A DNA stretch of 64,000 bases from Haemophilus parainfluenzae (GTDB taxonomy: Bacteria; Pseudomonadota; Gammaproteobacteria; Enterobacterales; Pasteurellaceae). The notes under the pieces were generated by a model. It did not search any database. It saw only the letters and a program-made list of their open reading frames with translations, and was not told the DNA's origin. The stretch is taken from the NCBI RefSeq assembly GCF_014931395.1, contig NZ_CP063120.1, positions 1,347,501-1,411,500 on the forward strand, given 5' to 3'. Positions 48,476 through 55,436 of this stretch are shown here, piece after piece. Numbering within the stretch: position 1 is the first letter of the stretch; each line of letters starts with the position of its first letter. The position numbers and the translations under genes are program-made.

Positions 48476-48784
48476 CTATGCTCTTTGTAAGTTTGCTAAA
48501 TATTCATTGTGCTGATCAAAGTAATCTTTAATGGCTTGATTGGTTGAGTTGATCGCACTTTCCATTTCAGTGAGTGAAAGCACTTCATATTGTGCTAAGG
48601 CAAAGTTGCGGACTTCATTCACTGCGCCAATGATGGTGTTGTGTAATCGCCCAATCACTCTTGCTTTTTGTTTTCGCCAACCGTCACTATCTGCGACAAT
48701 CTCTAACACTTGAAAGCGGTCGCCAATCTTGGTGATTTGTAATTCGGCTCCGCAATCTAAATTGATGTAAATATCGGTATTCAT
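48476..48784 (-). CDS. Hypothetical early phage protein, 102 aa
   Basis: Begins MNTDIYINLDCGAELQITKI; N-terminal beta-rich part, C-terminal helical part with likely coiled-coil character (TEMESAINSTNQAIKDYFDQ). AAGGAG is upstream of the start. Not recognised; small proteins of this type are common before rep in HP1/P2-like phages. Confidence 0.65.
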   Translation of the reverse strand: MNTDIYINLDCGAELQITKIGDRFQVLEIVADSDGWRKQKARVIGRLHNTIIGAVNEVRNFALAQYEVLSLTEMESAINSTNQAIKDYFDQHNEYLANLQRA

Positions 48785-48796
48785 TTTGTTTTCTCC

Positions 48797-48910
48797 TTAA
48801 AAGTGCTTACTTATCCAACTTGCCAACCAACACAAGGCGGCATCTAACAATGCGGCGGCCATAAAACAGCCCAACATCACCACCGCTAATCCAATGAAAA
48901 AATCACTCAT
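48797..48910 (-). CDS. Small membrane protein, 37 aa
   Basis: Read directly. The ATG overlaps the end of the upstream ANR-like gene (ATGAGTGA). The product MSDFFIGLAVVMLGCFMAAA... is almost entirely one hydrophobic helix with a short charged tail. Function unknown; could be an inner-membrane peptide of the early operon. Confidence 0.5.
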   Translation of the reverse strand: MSDFFIGLAVVMLGCFMAAALLDAALCWLASWISKHF

Positions 48911-49154
48911 TGCCTTTCTCCAAAAAATCCTTGAAATCTAACTGTCTGCTTTTTCTTACCTTGATTGCGCCTGTATCAATGGCGGCTTTAAAACAACGAT
49001 CTGCACGTGCAAAGCACCAATCTTCATCCGGTGTACTTGGTGCTAACTGATAGGCTTTGCGCCAAAATTGTGCGGCTTTTAAATATTGTTCTGCACGTTC
49101 TGCCTCTGCTGCAGTTTTGCTTGCCGTTCTAAAGGCGATGAATTTTGTTCTCAT
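48903..49154 (-). CDS. ANR-family regulator-like protein
   Basis: 83 aa from ATG 49154, with GGAG about 10 bp upstream; the longer frame to 49193 lacks one. The segment SKTAAEAERAEQYLKAAQFW plus RKAYQLAPS resembles the ANR (AraC negative regulator) family, common in phages of Pasteurellaceae and enterobacteria. Name by recalled pattern only. Overlaps the small genes on both sides. Confidence 0.6.
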   Translation of the reverse strand: MRTKFIAFRTASKTAAEAERAEQYLKAAQFWRKAYQLAPSTPDEDWCFARADRCFKAAIDTGAIKVRKSRQLDFKDFLEKGNE

Positions 49155-49405
49155 GCTGTTTTTCTCCGTGGATTGGCTTGCCATTGCTCCCAATCTCTGT
49201 ATTTTTGTAAAAAGAGTTGGCGTGCTTTTGTCGCCAAGTCGCCGTTTTCAATAAATTCATTAAATGCTTGTCTTGCTTGTTCTTCATCGCCTTTGTCTAA
49301 GTGATAGATGTAAGCGAATAATTTTTCCTGTGCCTTATCTAGTTTTTGATAATATTCCTTTGCCACAATGCTCAATGCGCCACGACTTAAAATAACGGTT
49401 GCCAT
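49151..49405 (-). CDS. Hypothetical early phage protein, 84 aa
   Basis: Charged, helical protein (KLDKAQEKLFAYIYHLDKGD, EEQARQAFNEFIENGDLATK). Its 3' end overlaps the ANR-like start by 4 bp. No motif recognised. Confidence 0.6.
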   Translation of the reverse strand: MATVILSRGALSIVAKEYYQKLDKAQEKLFAYIYHLDKGDEEQARQAFNEFIENGDLATKARQLFLQKYRDWEQWQANPRRKTA

Positions 49406-49413
49406 ACTTCCCC

Positions 49414-49776
49414 CTAATTCAATGCTTTATCAATTAATGTGAATTCGCGTTCGGTAATGCCTTTCGGAAACATCCCCGAAATCAACCGCACTTTGCGAAA
49501 CGCCTTGGCGATTTTGCGTTGTCCGTTTTCGGTGTAGTGGTGTAGTTTCTCGCCTGAAAATGTGGTGCTAACTAAATCATTGATGTCGAGTTCTGCCATT
49601 GCCAACAGGATTTCTCTTTCGCCTTGTGAAAGGTTGCTGAAAGCGTATTCCACGCGATAGCGACTTTTACCGATCACATGGCGGCAATCGCCCCAACTTT
49701 GCACAGGCTCAACCGCAATTTGATTTTCTTTGCAGAATTTTGCCGCCGCACTTTCTTTACCTGAAACGTACATCAC
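49414..49776 (-). CDS. Hypothetical early phage protein, 120 aa
   Basis: Basic, mixed alpha/beta protein (SRYRVEYAFSNLSQGEREIL, KAFRKVRLISGMFPKGITER). No domain recognised. An uptake signal lies near 49487. Same operon as the flanking small genes. Confidence 0.62.
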   Translation of the reverse strand: MMYVSGKESAAAKFCKENQIAVEPVQSWGDCRHVIGKSRYRVEYAFSNLSQGEREILLAMAELDINDLVSTTFSGEKLHHYTENGQRKIAKAFRKVRLISGMFPKGITEREFTLIDKALN

Positions 49777-49788
49777 ACGCCCCCTTGC

Positions 49789-50049
49789 TTATTTACCTTG
49801 AACCCAACTTAACCAACGACCAAACATCCCTTGCTTGCTCCAACTTGCTTTTTCAAGCAGTGCCACACGGTCGGAAAGTGTTTCATTCAATAGCACTTGT
49901 TGTTGGTTTAAGTTGATTTGATGTTGAAGATGACGTTTAATTGCTTGGTTCTGTACTTCCAACGCTTTTACACGTTTTTCTAACTGATACACATTCACAC
50001 GTTCTTTGTGTGTTTTCCCGTTGTCGTACACATAGTTTTTACGTGCCAT
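49789..50049 (-). CDS. Hypothetical coiled-coil phage protein, 86 aa
   Basis: Start at ATG 50049 with GGGAG 10 bp upstream; the frame opens further up at 50079. N-terminal basic part, then a heptad-like region (YQLEKRVKALEVQNQAIKRH, LNETLSDRVALLEK). Looks like a small structural or regulatory coiled coil. Not recognised. Confidence 0.6.
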   Translation of the reverse strand: MARKNYVYDNGKTHKERVNVYQLEKRVKALEVQNQAIKRHLQHQINLNQQQVLLNETLSDRVALLEKASWSKQGMFGRWLSWVQGK

Positions 50050-50153
50050 TTTCTTGTTCTCCCTAAATTTTGGTTGCAAAAATCCTGTCGCATGAATTTC
50101 TTCAAACGACGGTGTTTAAAAATCTTGATGAAAATTAAAGACTAGATGTCGAT

Positions 50154-50384
50154 TTATCGCTGACGCTCGTCAATCTGATTTAACGGCTTATTCGCACTTA
50201 ATGCTTCTGGGCGGTCGTTATAGATTGGCGTTCTTACTCTTGTAATTTGGCTTTGCACTCTTAATTCTGTGCCGCAGTTGTTGCAGTAAGCCAACACGTC
50301 GATTGACAATAAACCGATCTTTTCGGAAGTTCGCACACGGATGTTGTTACTTCCGCAATTTGCGCATTTATGATCTACGTTCAC
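50154..50384 (-). CDS. Ogr/Delta-like zinc-finger protein
   Basis: 76 aa with CxxC...CxxC (KCANCGSN near residue 6-13, YCNNCGTE near 33-40) in the spacing of the Ogr/Delta family, the P2/P4 activators of late promoters. The middle (RVRTSEKIGLLSIDVLAYCN) also fits. In P2, ogr lies after gene D; here it is in the early operon next to cro, so its role as late activator is inferred from the fold pattern. Confidence 0.7.
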   Translation of the reverse strand: MNVDHKCANCGSNNIRVRTSEKIGLLSIDVLAYCNNCGTELRVQSQITRVRTPIYNDRPEALSANKPLNQIDERQR

Positions 50385-50395
50385 TATTCACCACC

Positions 50396-50611
50396 TTAAC
50401 TGTTTCTAATCACTGCCCAATCCACATCGGGGCGTAAATCTTCGGCTCTTACTTTGCCTTCTGTAGCTTTGATAATGGCGGGAATATATTTCACATCCAT
50501 ACTCGCACCATTTATCCACCCATTTACAGTAGGCTGACTAACTCCACATACTCTTGCTAAGGCTGATTGATTGCCGCAAATTTCTGTAGCTAGTATCACT
50601 TTTTCATTCAT
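50396..50611 (-). CDS. Cro/YdaS-like repressor
   Basis: 71 aa helix-turn-helix protein (GNQSALARVCGVSQPTVNGW) of the YdaS/Cro type, first gene of the leftward early operon. Its -10 (TATAAT on the minus strand, 50649-50644) and -35 (TTGCAA, 50671-50666) are overlapped by the CCTWTAA operators. Divergent from the CI-like repressor, making a classic bistable switch. Confidence 0.85.
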   Translation of the reverse strand: MNEKVILATEICGNQSALARVCGVSQPTVNGWINGASMDVKYIPAIIKATEGKVRAEDLRPDVDWAVIRNS

Positions 50612-50620
50612 TTAAAACCG

Positions 50621-50711
50621 CCTATAAGTTTTCCTTTAAGTTTATTATAGGAAATCCTTTAATAATTGCAAGAAATATTTTATTGTTTTATTCAAAGTTT
50701 ACCTATAACTT
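50621..50711. promoter_or_regulatory. Lysogeny switch operators and divergent promoters
   Basis: Five copies of CCTWTAA-N3: CCTATAAGTT (50621), CCTTTAAGTT (50633), an inverted CCTATAATAA (50651-50642), CCTTTAATAA (50656) and CCTATAACTT (50702). The third covers the -10 of the cro promoter (TTGCAA, 16 bp, TATAAT, minus strand). The fifth covers a likely -10 of the repressor promoter (TATAAC, 50704-50709). They are probable binding sites for Cro and CI. Confidence 0.7.
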
Positions 50712-50728
50712 ATACACAAGGAGAATTT

Positions 50729-51412
50729 ATGTCTGATTTATCAACCCGATTAAAGCAACTGCTTGATGATAGAAACTTATCTATGAATGCTTTTGCAAAG
50801 CAGCTTGGCGTATCTCAACCATCAATTAGCGATATAGTGAATGGGCGAACTCGTTCACCTAAAAATATTTTAGAAATTGCAAGTGCACTTGGTGTTAATG
50901 CACATTGGTTGAAGACAGGAGAAGGGGAACCAGATACGGAATTTATCGCCTATGTACCCGCGCAAAACGAGCAAAATGCCTTTCGTGTAGACGTGATGGA
51001 TTATCAAGCAGCGGCCCATAGCAGTGGCATTGTGAATGTAGATTATCCCGATGTGATCGAAAGTATCTTCTTCACAGAGGAAGGATTATTCAAAGTAATT
51101 GGGCGAAAAAGTGCAGTGGGAATAAAACTCTTTAAAGTGCCGACGGATAGCCTTTCACCCACAATCAATCCGAGTGATTTAGTCTTTGTGGACACGCTAA
51201 TTAATAACTATGTAGCAGAAGGGATTTACGTTTTTAATTTAAACGGTGAAACCTACATCAAACGCCTACAACGTTTGCCAACTGGTGTAATTCGCGCATT
51301 AAGTGACAACCCACTTTATCCTCCCTTTGAAATCACTGACGAATTATTTGACACTGCAGAAATTATTGGGAAGTTTTTAGCAGTATTACCGTTTAATCCG
51401 AGATTATTGTAA
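50729..51412 (+). CDS. Phage CI/LexA-type repressor (XRE + S24 peptidase)
   Basis: 227 aa from ATG 50729, with AAGGAG upstream; the frame opens further up at 50666 through the promoter. N-terminal XRE helix-turn-helix (residues 7-60, MNAFAKQLGVSQPSISDIVN). C-terminal S24 domain with likely catalytic Ser141 in TDSLSP and Lys178 in TYIKRL, so it may self-cleave on RecA signal, although no obvious Ala-Gly site is seen in the linker. It should keep the early operon silent. The four accessory genes follow in the same direction. Confidence 0.9.
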   Translation: MSDLSTRLKQLLDDRNLSMNAFAKQLGVSQPSISDIVNGRTRSPKNILEIASALGVNAHWLKTGEGEPDTEFIAYVPAQNEQNAFRVDVMDYQAAAHSSGIVNVDYPDVIESIFFTEEGLFKVIGRKSAVGIKLFKVPTDSLSPTINPSDLVFVDTLINNYVAEGIYVFNLNGETYIKRLQRLPTGVIRALSDNPLYPPFEITDELFDTAEIIGKFLAVLPFNPRLL

Positions 51413-51425
51413 TAAGGACAAATAA

Positions 51426-52247
51426 ATGCTTGCAGGATGCTTGTCTTTGCTAGTGCTACTCACAATATCGGTCGCAATCGGTAACTATTTTGGTGAGTAT
51501 ATTGGCGCAGCATTTTTCTGGGGACTCATTTTTCTTGGTTGGATCGTAACTAAACTCGAAATAACTAAACTCGAAAAGAAAAAAGAACATCTGGAAACGA
51601 GGGGCAAATCATCTCCTAGCACCCCTGCACTAAAATCAAAAAAAGTTGAATTTAAACAGGCGACAAGCAAACCACCAATTTCGCCACCTTCACCTAGCAT
51701 AACATCTAGTCCCTATTTGCTGAATTCAGAAAATTCAGAGAAAAAGAGGAAATCATCAAAGATAATTGAATTTACTTATACTAATGCACAAGGTGAAACA
51801 TCTGAACGTGAAGTAAAAGTGGATTATGTGGATGATATTTACATTGAAGGATATTGTTATTCTGCCCAAGGAACCCGTACTTTCCGCTTAGATCGCATAG
51901 ACGGCATGATTTGGCAAAATAATGAATGTTTTTTTGTCGATGAGTGGTTGGGAAAACAAGGTATTCGTAAAAAACAATCTTCACTAATTAAACCGACTAA
52001 ACAAAAATCACATAAACTTGAAATTTGTTTTACTGGTTTCAAACGTGATGAGAAATTGAAACTTGAATTACTAGCAGAAAAAAATGGATTTAAAGTCAGA
52101 ACTGCAGTAAGTAAAAATTTAGATTTCTTAGTTTGCGGCGTAAATGCCGGACCATCAAAAATAGCACAAGCACTTGAACGCGGAATCCCATATTTTAGCG
52201 AAGATGAGTTCATGGCTATGCTTGAGACGGGAGAAATTCCACAATGA
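51426..52247 (+). CDS. Membrane protein with WYL-like and BRCT regions
   Basis: 273 aa. Two N-terminal membrane helices (about residues 2-19 and 25-42), a Lys/Pro/Ser-rich linker (44-110), a WYL-like segment (112-172, with EGYCYSAQGTRTFRLDRIDG) and a C-terminal BRCT domain (196-268, ICFTGFKRDEKLKLE, VRTAVSKNLDFLVCG). AAGGA precedes the start; the gene lies 13 bp after the repressor and overlaps the next gene by 4 bp. WYL domains sense ligands in many defence regulators and BRCT binds DNA ends or phosphopeptides; together on the membrane this is unusual. Not recognised as a named family. Confidence 0.72.
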   Translation: MLAGCLSLLVLLTISVAIGNYFGEYIGAAFFWGLIFLGWIVTKLEITKLEKKKEHLETRGKSSPSTPALKSKKVEFKQATSKPPISPPSPSITSSPYLLNSENSEKKRKSSKIIEFTYTNAQGETSEREVKVDYVDDIYIEGYCYSAQGTRTFRLDRIDGMIWQNNECFFVDEWLGKQGIRKKQSSLIKPTKQKSHKLEICFTGFKRDEKLKLELLAEKNGFKVRTAVSKNLDFLVCGVNAGPSKIAQALERGIPYFSEDEFMAMLETGEIPQ

Positions 52248-52471
52248 AAAAACTATTCTTGATTCTAACCGCACTTTCCCTTGCTTTCTCAACAGCAACT
52301 TTTGCAAAAAGTAAAAAAGCAGATGCAGAACAGTTTAGTTGTGCTGATAGGAAATATTGCAAAGAGATGAATTCTTGCGCTGAAGCTAAATTCCATTTAA
52401 ACGAATGTGGTGAAAGCCGTTTAGATCGAGACGGTGACGGTGTGCCTTGTGAGAATGTCTGTAGAAAATAA
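52244..52471 (+). CDS. Secreted Excalibur-domain protein, 75 aa
   Basis: Signal peptide (about 21 residues, ending STATFA), then an Excalibur calcium-binding domain with DRDGDGVPCE and six cysteines (FSCADRKYCKEMNSC in part). Expected in the periplasm or outside. Starts within the stop of the BRCT gene (ATGA). An uptake signal ACCGCACTT lies in the signal-peptide codons near 52269. Role unknown; Excalibur domains sit in secreted nucleases and surface proteins. Confidence 0.78.
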   Translation: MKKLFLILTALSLAFSTATFAKSKKADAEQFSCADRKYCKEMNSCAEAKFHLNECGESRLDRDGDGVPCENVCRK

Positions 52472-52473
52472 AT

Positions 52474-53130
52474 ATGGATTCAATTGAAACGCTAAATGGC
52501 AATATTATTGGGTATAGTTTGCCGAGTAATATTGCCGCTTTACTAAAAAATATCGTTAGGGTGCAAAATTTTTCAGGCACCGTGACTTTAAATCTACTCC
52601 CACCAATCCCAGAATTGCTTAACATAAAAGAATTGATTGAGATCCGTAATTTTGGCAATAAATTAATCGGCTTTTCTTTACCGCCTGAAATAAAGCAGAT
52701 TCAAGACGTGCTTGTTCAACTTAAGACAGTATTAAACATTGATGATGCAGCATCAGAAGAAGCCTTCAATTCTTTGCTTATTAATATAAAACATCTTGAG
52801 CAAATCGAAGATGGTCAAACTCATTCTTTTGAAGATGCTATTGAGTCAATCGACCAAATATCTCAAAATAATCATAAAGTCATTTCTGTTTTGATTCCGG
52901 TATTGCTTTTTCTCTTTCAATATGCCGCAGAAAAGGGGCTTGATTATATATTTAATGATCACCAACAAGAACAAATGATAGAGATGATTGAGCAACAACA
53001 AGAAGAATTAAAAGAACTCAAAGAGCAGAATAATATTATCTTAGATGAAATTAAGTCTTTAAAGTCTCAAGCCAGTGAAGAAAAAGACAACAAGCAATCG
53101 CCAAAAGTTACCCCTATGGATGTTATATAA
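52474..53130 (+). CDS. Repeat/coiled-coil membrane protein, 218 aa, unknown
   Basis: Starts 2 bp after the Excalibur gene. Two related segments stand out: GNIIGYSLPSNI (residues 9-20) and GNKLIGFSLPPEI (61-73). An acidic helical region follows, a membrane helix (about 136-152, ISVLIPVLLFLFQYA) and a long Gln/Glu-rich coiled coil (165-198). The GN-IGxSLP repeat suggests a small beta unit. No family recognised. The architecture (sensor-like N-terminus, one helix, coiled coil) would fit a prophage exclusion protein, but that is only a guess. Confidence 0.65.
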   Translation: MDSIETLNGNIIGYSLPSNIAALLKNIVRVQNFSGTVTLNLLPPIPELLNIKELIEIRNFGNKLIGFSLPPEIKQIQDVLVQLKTVLNIDDAASEEAFNSLLINIKHLEQIEDGQTHSFEDAIESIDQISQNNHKVISVLIPVLLFLFQYAAEKGLDYIFNDHQQEQMIEMIEQQQEELKELKEQNNIILDEIKSLKSQASEEKDNKQSPKVTPMDVI

Positions 53131-53163
53131 TACCCCCACATTTTATTTATGTGCGGGGTTCTT

Positions 53164-53436
53164 ATGACAAACAATGACTTACTTAATCTTTATAATTTAG
53201 AAAAGAGCAGTTATGATTCTTATGGAACTTGGCGAACTTCATTATTGTTAGGTTGGGTGTTCAATCTTATTATTAATATAAGCTCTAATTTCTACGATTC
53301 AAAACATGGCATGGTAATATTTGTGATTTCAAATTTTGTGCTATTTGTTGTCTTTGTAATTCTTACCGTTCAAAGAGAACAGGCAAACAAGCGAGTGTCG
53401 CAAATTATGAAAATGCTATTAAATAAAAATCCATAA
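53164..53436 (+). CDS. Two-helix membrane protein, 90 aa, unknown
   Basis: Start at ATG 53164 (GGGG 7 bp upstream). An N-terminal helix with charged residues (NNDLLNLYNLEKSSYDSYGT) leads to two membrane helices (about 24-40 and 53-72) and a basic tail. The layout is reminiscent of small SLATT-like or effector membrane proteins, without firm similarity. Last gene of the accessory cassette; a bidirectional terminator follows. A weak CCCCACAT/ATGTGCGGGG dyad precedes it. Confidence 0.6.
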   Translation: MTNNDLLNLYNLEKSSYDSYGTWRTSLLLGWVFNLIINISSNFYDSKHGMVIFVISNFVLFVVFVILTVQREQANKRVSQIMKMLLNKNP

Positions 53437-53439
53437 TAT

Positions 53440-53466
53440 AAGCCCTCATTTGAGGGCTTTATTTTT
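53440..53466. terminator. Bidirectional terminator between the cassette and gpD
   Basis: Perfect stem AAGCCCTCA / TGAGGGCTT with a 2-nt centre and T/A runs on both sides. It ends the accessory cassette (plus) and the late tail operon (minus). Confidence 0.9.
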
Positions 53467-54652
53467 TCACCTTCTTCACGTCCACTTCTTCATCTTCTAC
53501 TTTCAATTCGCATTCAATTTGACTGGTAAAGCCGCCATCTGAAAGATTGTGCGTCACTCTTGTGATCAGCCAATTTGTTGCATCAATTTCGGCTTTAAAG
53601 CCTGAAAGTTCAATCGGCGTTTCTGGCATTAAATCAGGTTCACCAAAGGCGAGATTAAGGCTAAATGTTGCCACGCCGCGCTTAAGCTTATCAAAGGCTG
53701 ATTTGGCGGCAGTAATGGCTGTTTTTTCGCTTGCGTAGGTGTGTCGCAGTGATTTTATTTGAGAACTGTCACTTGTAATGGGTTCTTGTTGCTCAATTTC
53801 GTTGTATTTGCGTTTGCTTAATCGTCTGCCTTTCACGGTGCCGTTTTTCAGCGTTCTGCCTTTCGTCATTCGCTGTTTTTTCACAATCTTGGTGTTTTCA
53901 TCCACCGTGATTTCGCCCCGCTTGCCGCTGTCCGTATCGTGCCAATATGCGCGCACGGCTTTGTAGTTTTCACTTTCAGCGATGGAAAAATTGTAGTTGT
54001 CGCCATTCTTGCGGGTGATTTTACGCAGTGGAATATCTTTTCCTGTGGCGGTTTTTGCTTTGCCTAATGGCATAAAGAGCAACGTGCCATTTTTAACCGT
54101 GCACATTGCCCCGTGTTCTTCTGCAAGGCGTGTCAGCAAATTAATATCGCTTTCGTTGGTTTGGTCGATGTGGTCGATTAAGCGGCTTGCAAGCTCTTTC
54201 GCCACTTGGCTTTTGAGTTTGTTCCCTTGTGCAATTTCGTTGACGATTTCGCCCAATTTCTTCTTATGAAATGACCGCTCTTTTTGTTCGGTGAACGAGC
54301 CTTTTAAATCTGCCGCTCTTGCCCGAATGGTGAGCTTGTCAGCAGATGATGCACCGCCTGAAAACTGCACTTCATCGACAGAATATTTCCCCTTGTCAAT
54401 CAGCGGTGCGCCTTTCCAACCCAGTGCAAGGCTGATTGTGGCATTGCGTGGCGGCAAAGCCAGTTTGCCGTCATGGTCGGATAATTCTAAGTCGAGTGTA
54501 TCCGCTTCTAAGCCGCGATTGTCGGTTAAAGACAAATTGATCAGACGGCTTGATATCACTTGCGTGATGTCTTGCTGTTTGTTGTCTTTTGTGGTGATCA
54601 CCACTTTAAAAGCGGGTGTGCGGTGATTGTCGTTAAAGTCTAAGCCTAACAT
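53459..54652 (-). CDS. Phage late control protein D (tail hub, P2 gpD-like)
   Basis: 397 aa. Forms the tail hub at the distal end of the tube. The P2 gpD pattern is clear: LSLTDNRGLEADTLDLELSD, ISLALGWKG, FTEQKERSFHKKKLGEIV and the C-terminal ATNWLITRVTHNLSDGGFTS. Last gene of the leftward F operon, starting where gpU stops at 54652. Confidence 0.94.
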   Translation of the reverse strand: MLGLDFNDNHRTPAFKVVITTKDNKQQDITQVISSRLINLSLTDNRGLEADTLDLELSDHDGKLALPPRNATISLALGWKGAPLIDKGKYSVDEVQFSGGASSADKLTIRARAADLKGSFTEQKERSFHKKKLGEIVNEIAQGNKLKSQVAKELASRLIDHIDQTNESDINLLTRLAEEHGAMCTVKNGTLLFMPLGKAKTATGKDIPLRKITRKNGDNYNFSIAESENYKAVRAYWHDTDSGKRGEITVDENTKIVKKQRMTKGRTLKNGTVKGRRLSKRKYNEIEQQEPITSDSSQIKSLRHTYASEKTAITAAKSAFDKLKRGVATFSLNLAFGEPDLMPETPIELSGFKAEIDATNWLITRVTHNLSDGGFTSQIECELKVEDEEVDVKKVKK

Positions 54653-55089
54653 TACAGATTACTCATTAAACTGTCGGCAATGGCAATCAACATCGGATCG
54701 TCAGTGCGTTTAAGGTTCATCGTGAAGTCAATGGCACGGGGTGCGCCATCGCCAAAGAATTCGGTGCGGGTTTCTTGGATATTTTCAATCACAAAGAAAC
54801 CGATAATTTCAAAGGTTGCTCCGTCGATCAGTGGAAAGGCACCGCCACTGTCTGCCATTAATTCCAACGCTTTAATGGAAAATCTGCCACCCGTGATTTC
54901 GGGGATAAGTCGCCCGCCGATTGTCACGGTTTCGCTTTCCTTGCCGGTGAATTGTGATTTCGGCATCGCACCCACAATCGCATTGGTTGGATGTCGCCAT
55001 GTTGATGTGCGGTCAAGGCTTTGAAAAGGCACGGTTTGCCGTGTAAAAACAAACATTCCAAGTGCGGCTAAAGCAAAGTTTTGAAACAT
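54652..55089 (-). CDS. Phage tail completion protein gpU
   Basis: 145 aa, closely following P2 gpU (ALGMFVFTRQTVPFQSLDR, ITIGG-like VTIGGRLIPEITGGRFSI, FFGDGAPRAIDFTMNLKR). In P2 it is preceded by the tape-measure gene T; here a 52-aa membrane ORF is in front instead. Coupled to gpD. Confidence 0.92.
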   Translation of the reverse strand: MFQNFALAALGMFVFTRQTVPFQSLDRTSTWRHPTNAIVGAMPKSQFTGKESETVTIGGRLIPEITGGRFSIKALELMADSGGAFPLIDGATFEIIGFFVIENIQETRTEFFGDGAPRAIDFTMNLKRTDDPMLIAIADSLMSNL

Positions 55090-55090
55090 G

Positions 55091-55249
55091 CTAGCTTTCC
55101 TTTACGTGTAGTTTGATGAATGTCAATAAAATGGCGATGGCGATAATCCAACCCCAACCATTAATGTTGTGATACATCAAAAACGTGGCGCAAACTGTTG
55201 CGGTGATAATTGACAAGAAATAGAAAAAGAAGATTAAAATCGTGGCCAT
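55091..55249 (-). CDS. Small membrane protein, 52 aa
   Basis: Read directly. Begins MATILIFFFYFLSIITATVC, with two hydrophobic helices split by MYHNINGWGW and a charged tail. Its stop is one base before the gpU start codon. It occupies, with the 41-aa ORF upstream, the position of the tape-measure gene. Possibly a leftover neighbour of that gene, or a holin-like or accessory membrane peptide. Confidence 0.55.
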   Translation of the reverse strand: MATILIFFFYFLSIITATVCATFLMYHNINGWGWIIAIAILLTFIKLHVKES

Positions 55250-55265
55250 AATTATTCCTAAAGAA

Positions 55266-55304
55266 AAGTGCGGTCAAAAAATCCCGTGATTTCTGACCGC
55301 ACTT
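55266..55304 (-). terminator. Inverted uptake-signal hairpin inside the tail operon
   Basis: AAGTGCGGTCA (55266-55276) and TGACCGCACTT (55294-55304) are perfectly inverted, with an inner AAATC/GATTT extension; on the minus strand a TTTTCTTT run follows. It is a strong terminator shape in the middle of a tail operon, between the two tiny membrane genes. Confidence 0.75.
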
Positions 55305-55310
55305 GGTGAG

Positions 55311-55436
55311 TTAGCGAAAGAGAAAGGCAATGCCGAAAATCACAAGCAACCAAAATGAGATGGAAAGAATAAAGATTCCACGCCATACAATATGCCGTGG
55401 CATATTTAATACATAATCAATCAGTTTCTGTTTCAT
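55311..55436 (-). CDS. Small membrane protein, 41 aa
   Basis: Read directly. MKQKLIDYVLNMPRHIVWRG, then one hydrophobic helix (IFILSISFWLLVIFGIAFLF) and a final Arg. Overlaps the gpE' 3' end by 20 bp, which supports it being translated. Function unknown. Confidence 0.5.
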   Translation of the reverse strand: MKQKLIDYVLNMPRHIVWRGIFILSISFWLLVIFGIAFLFR

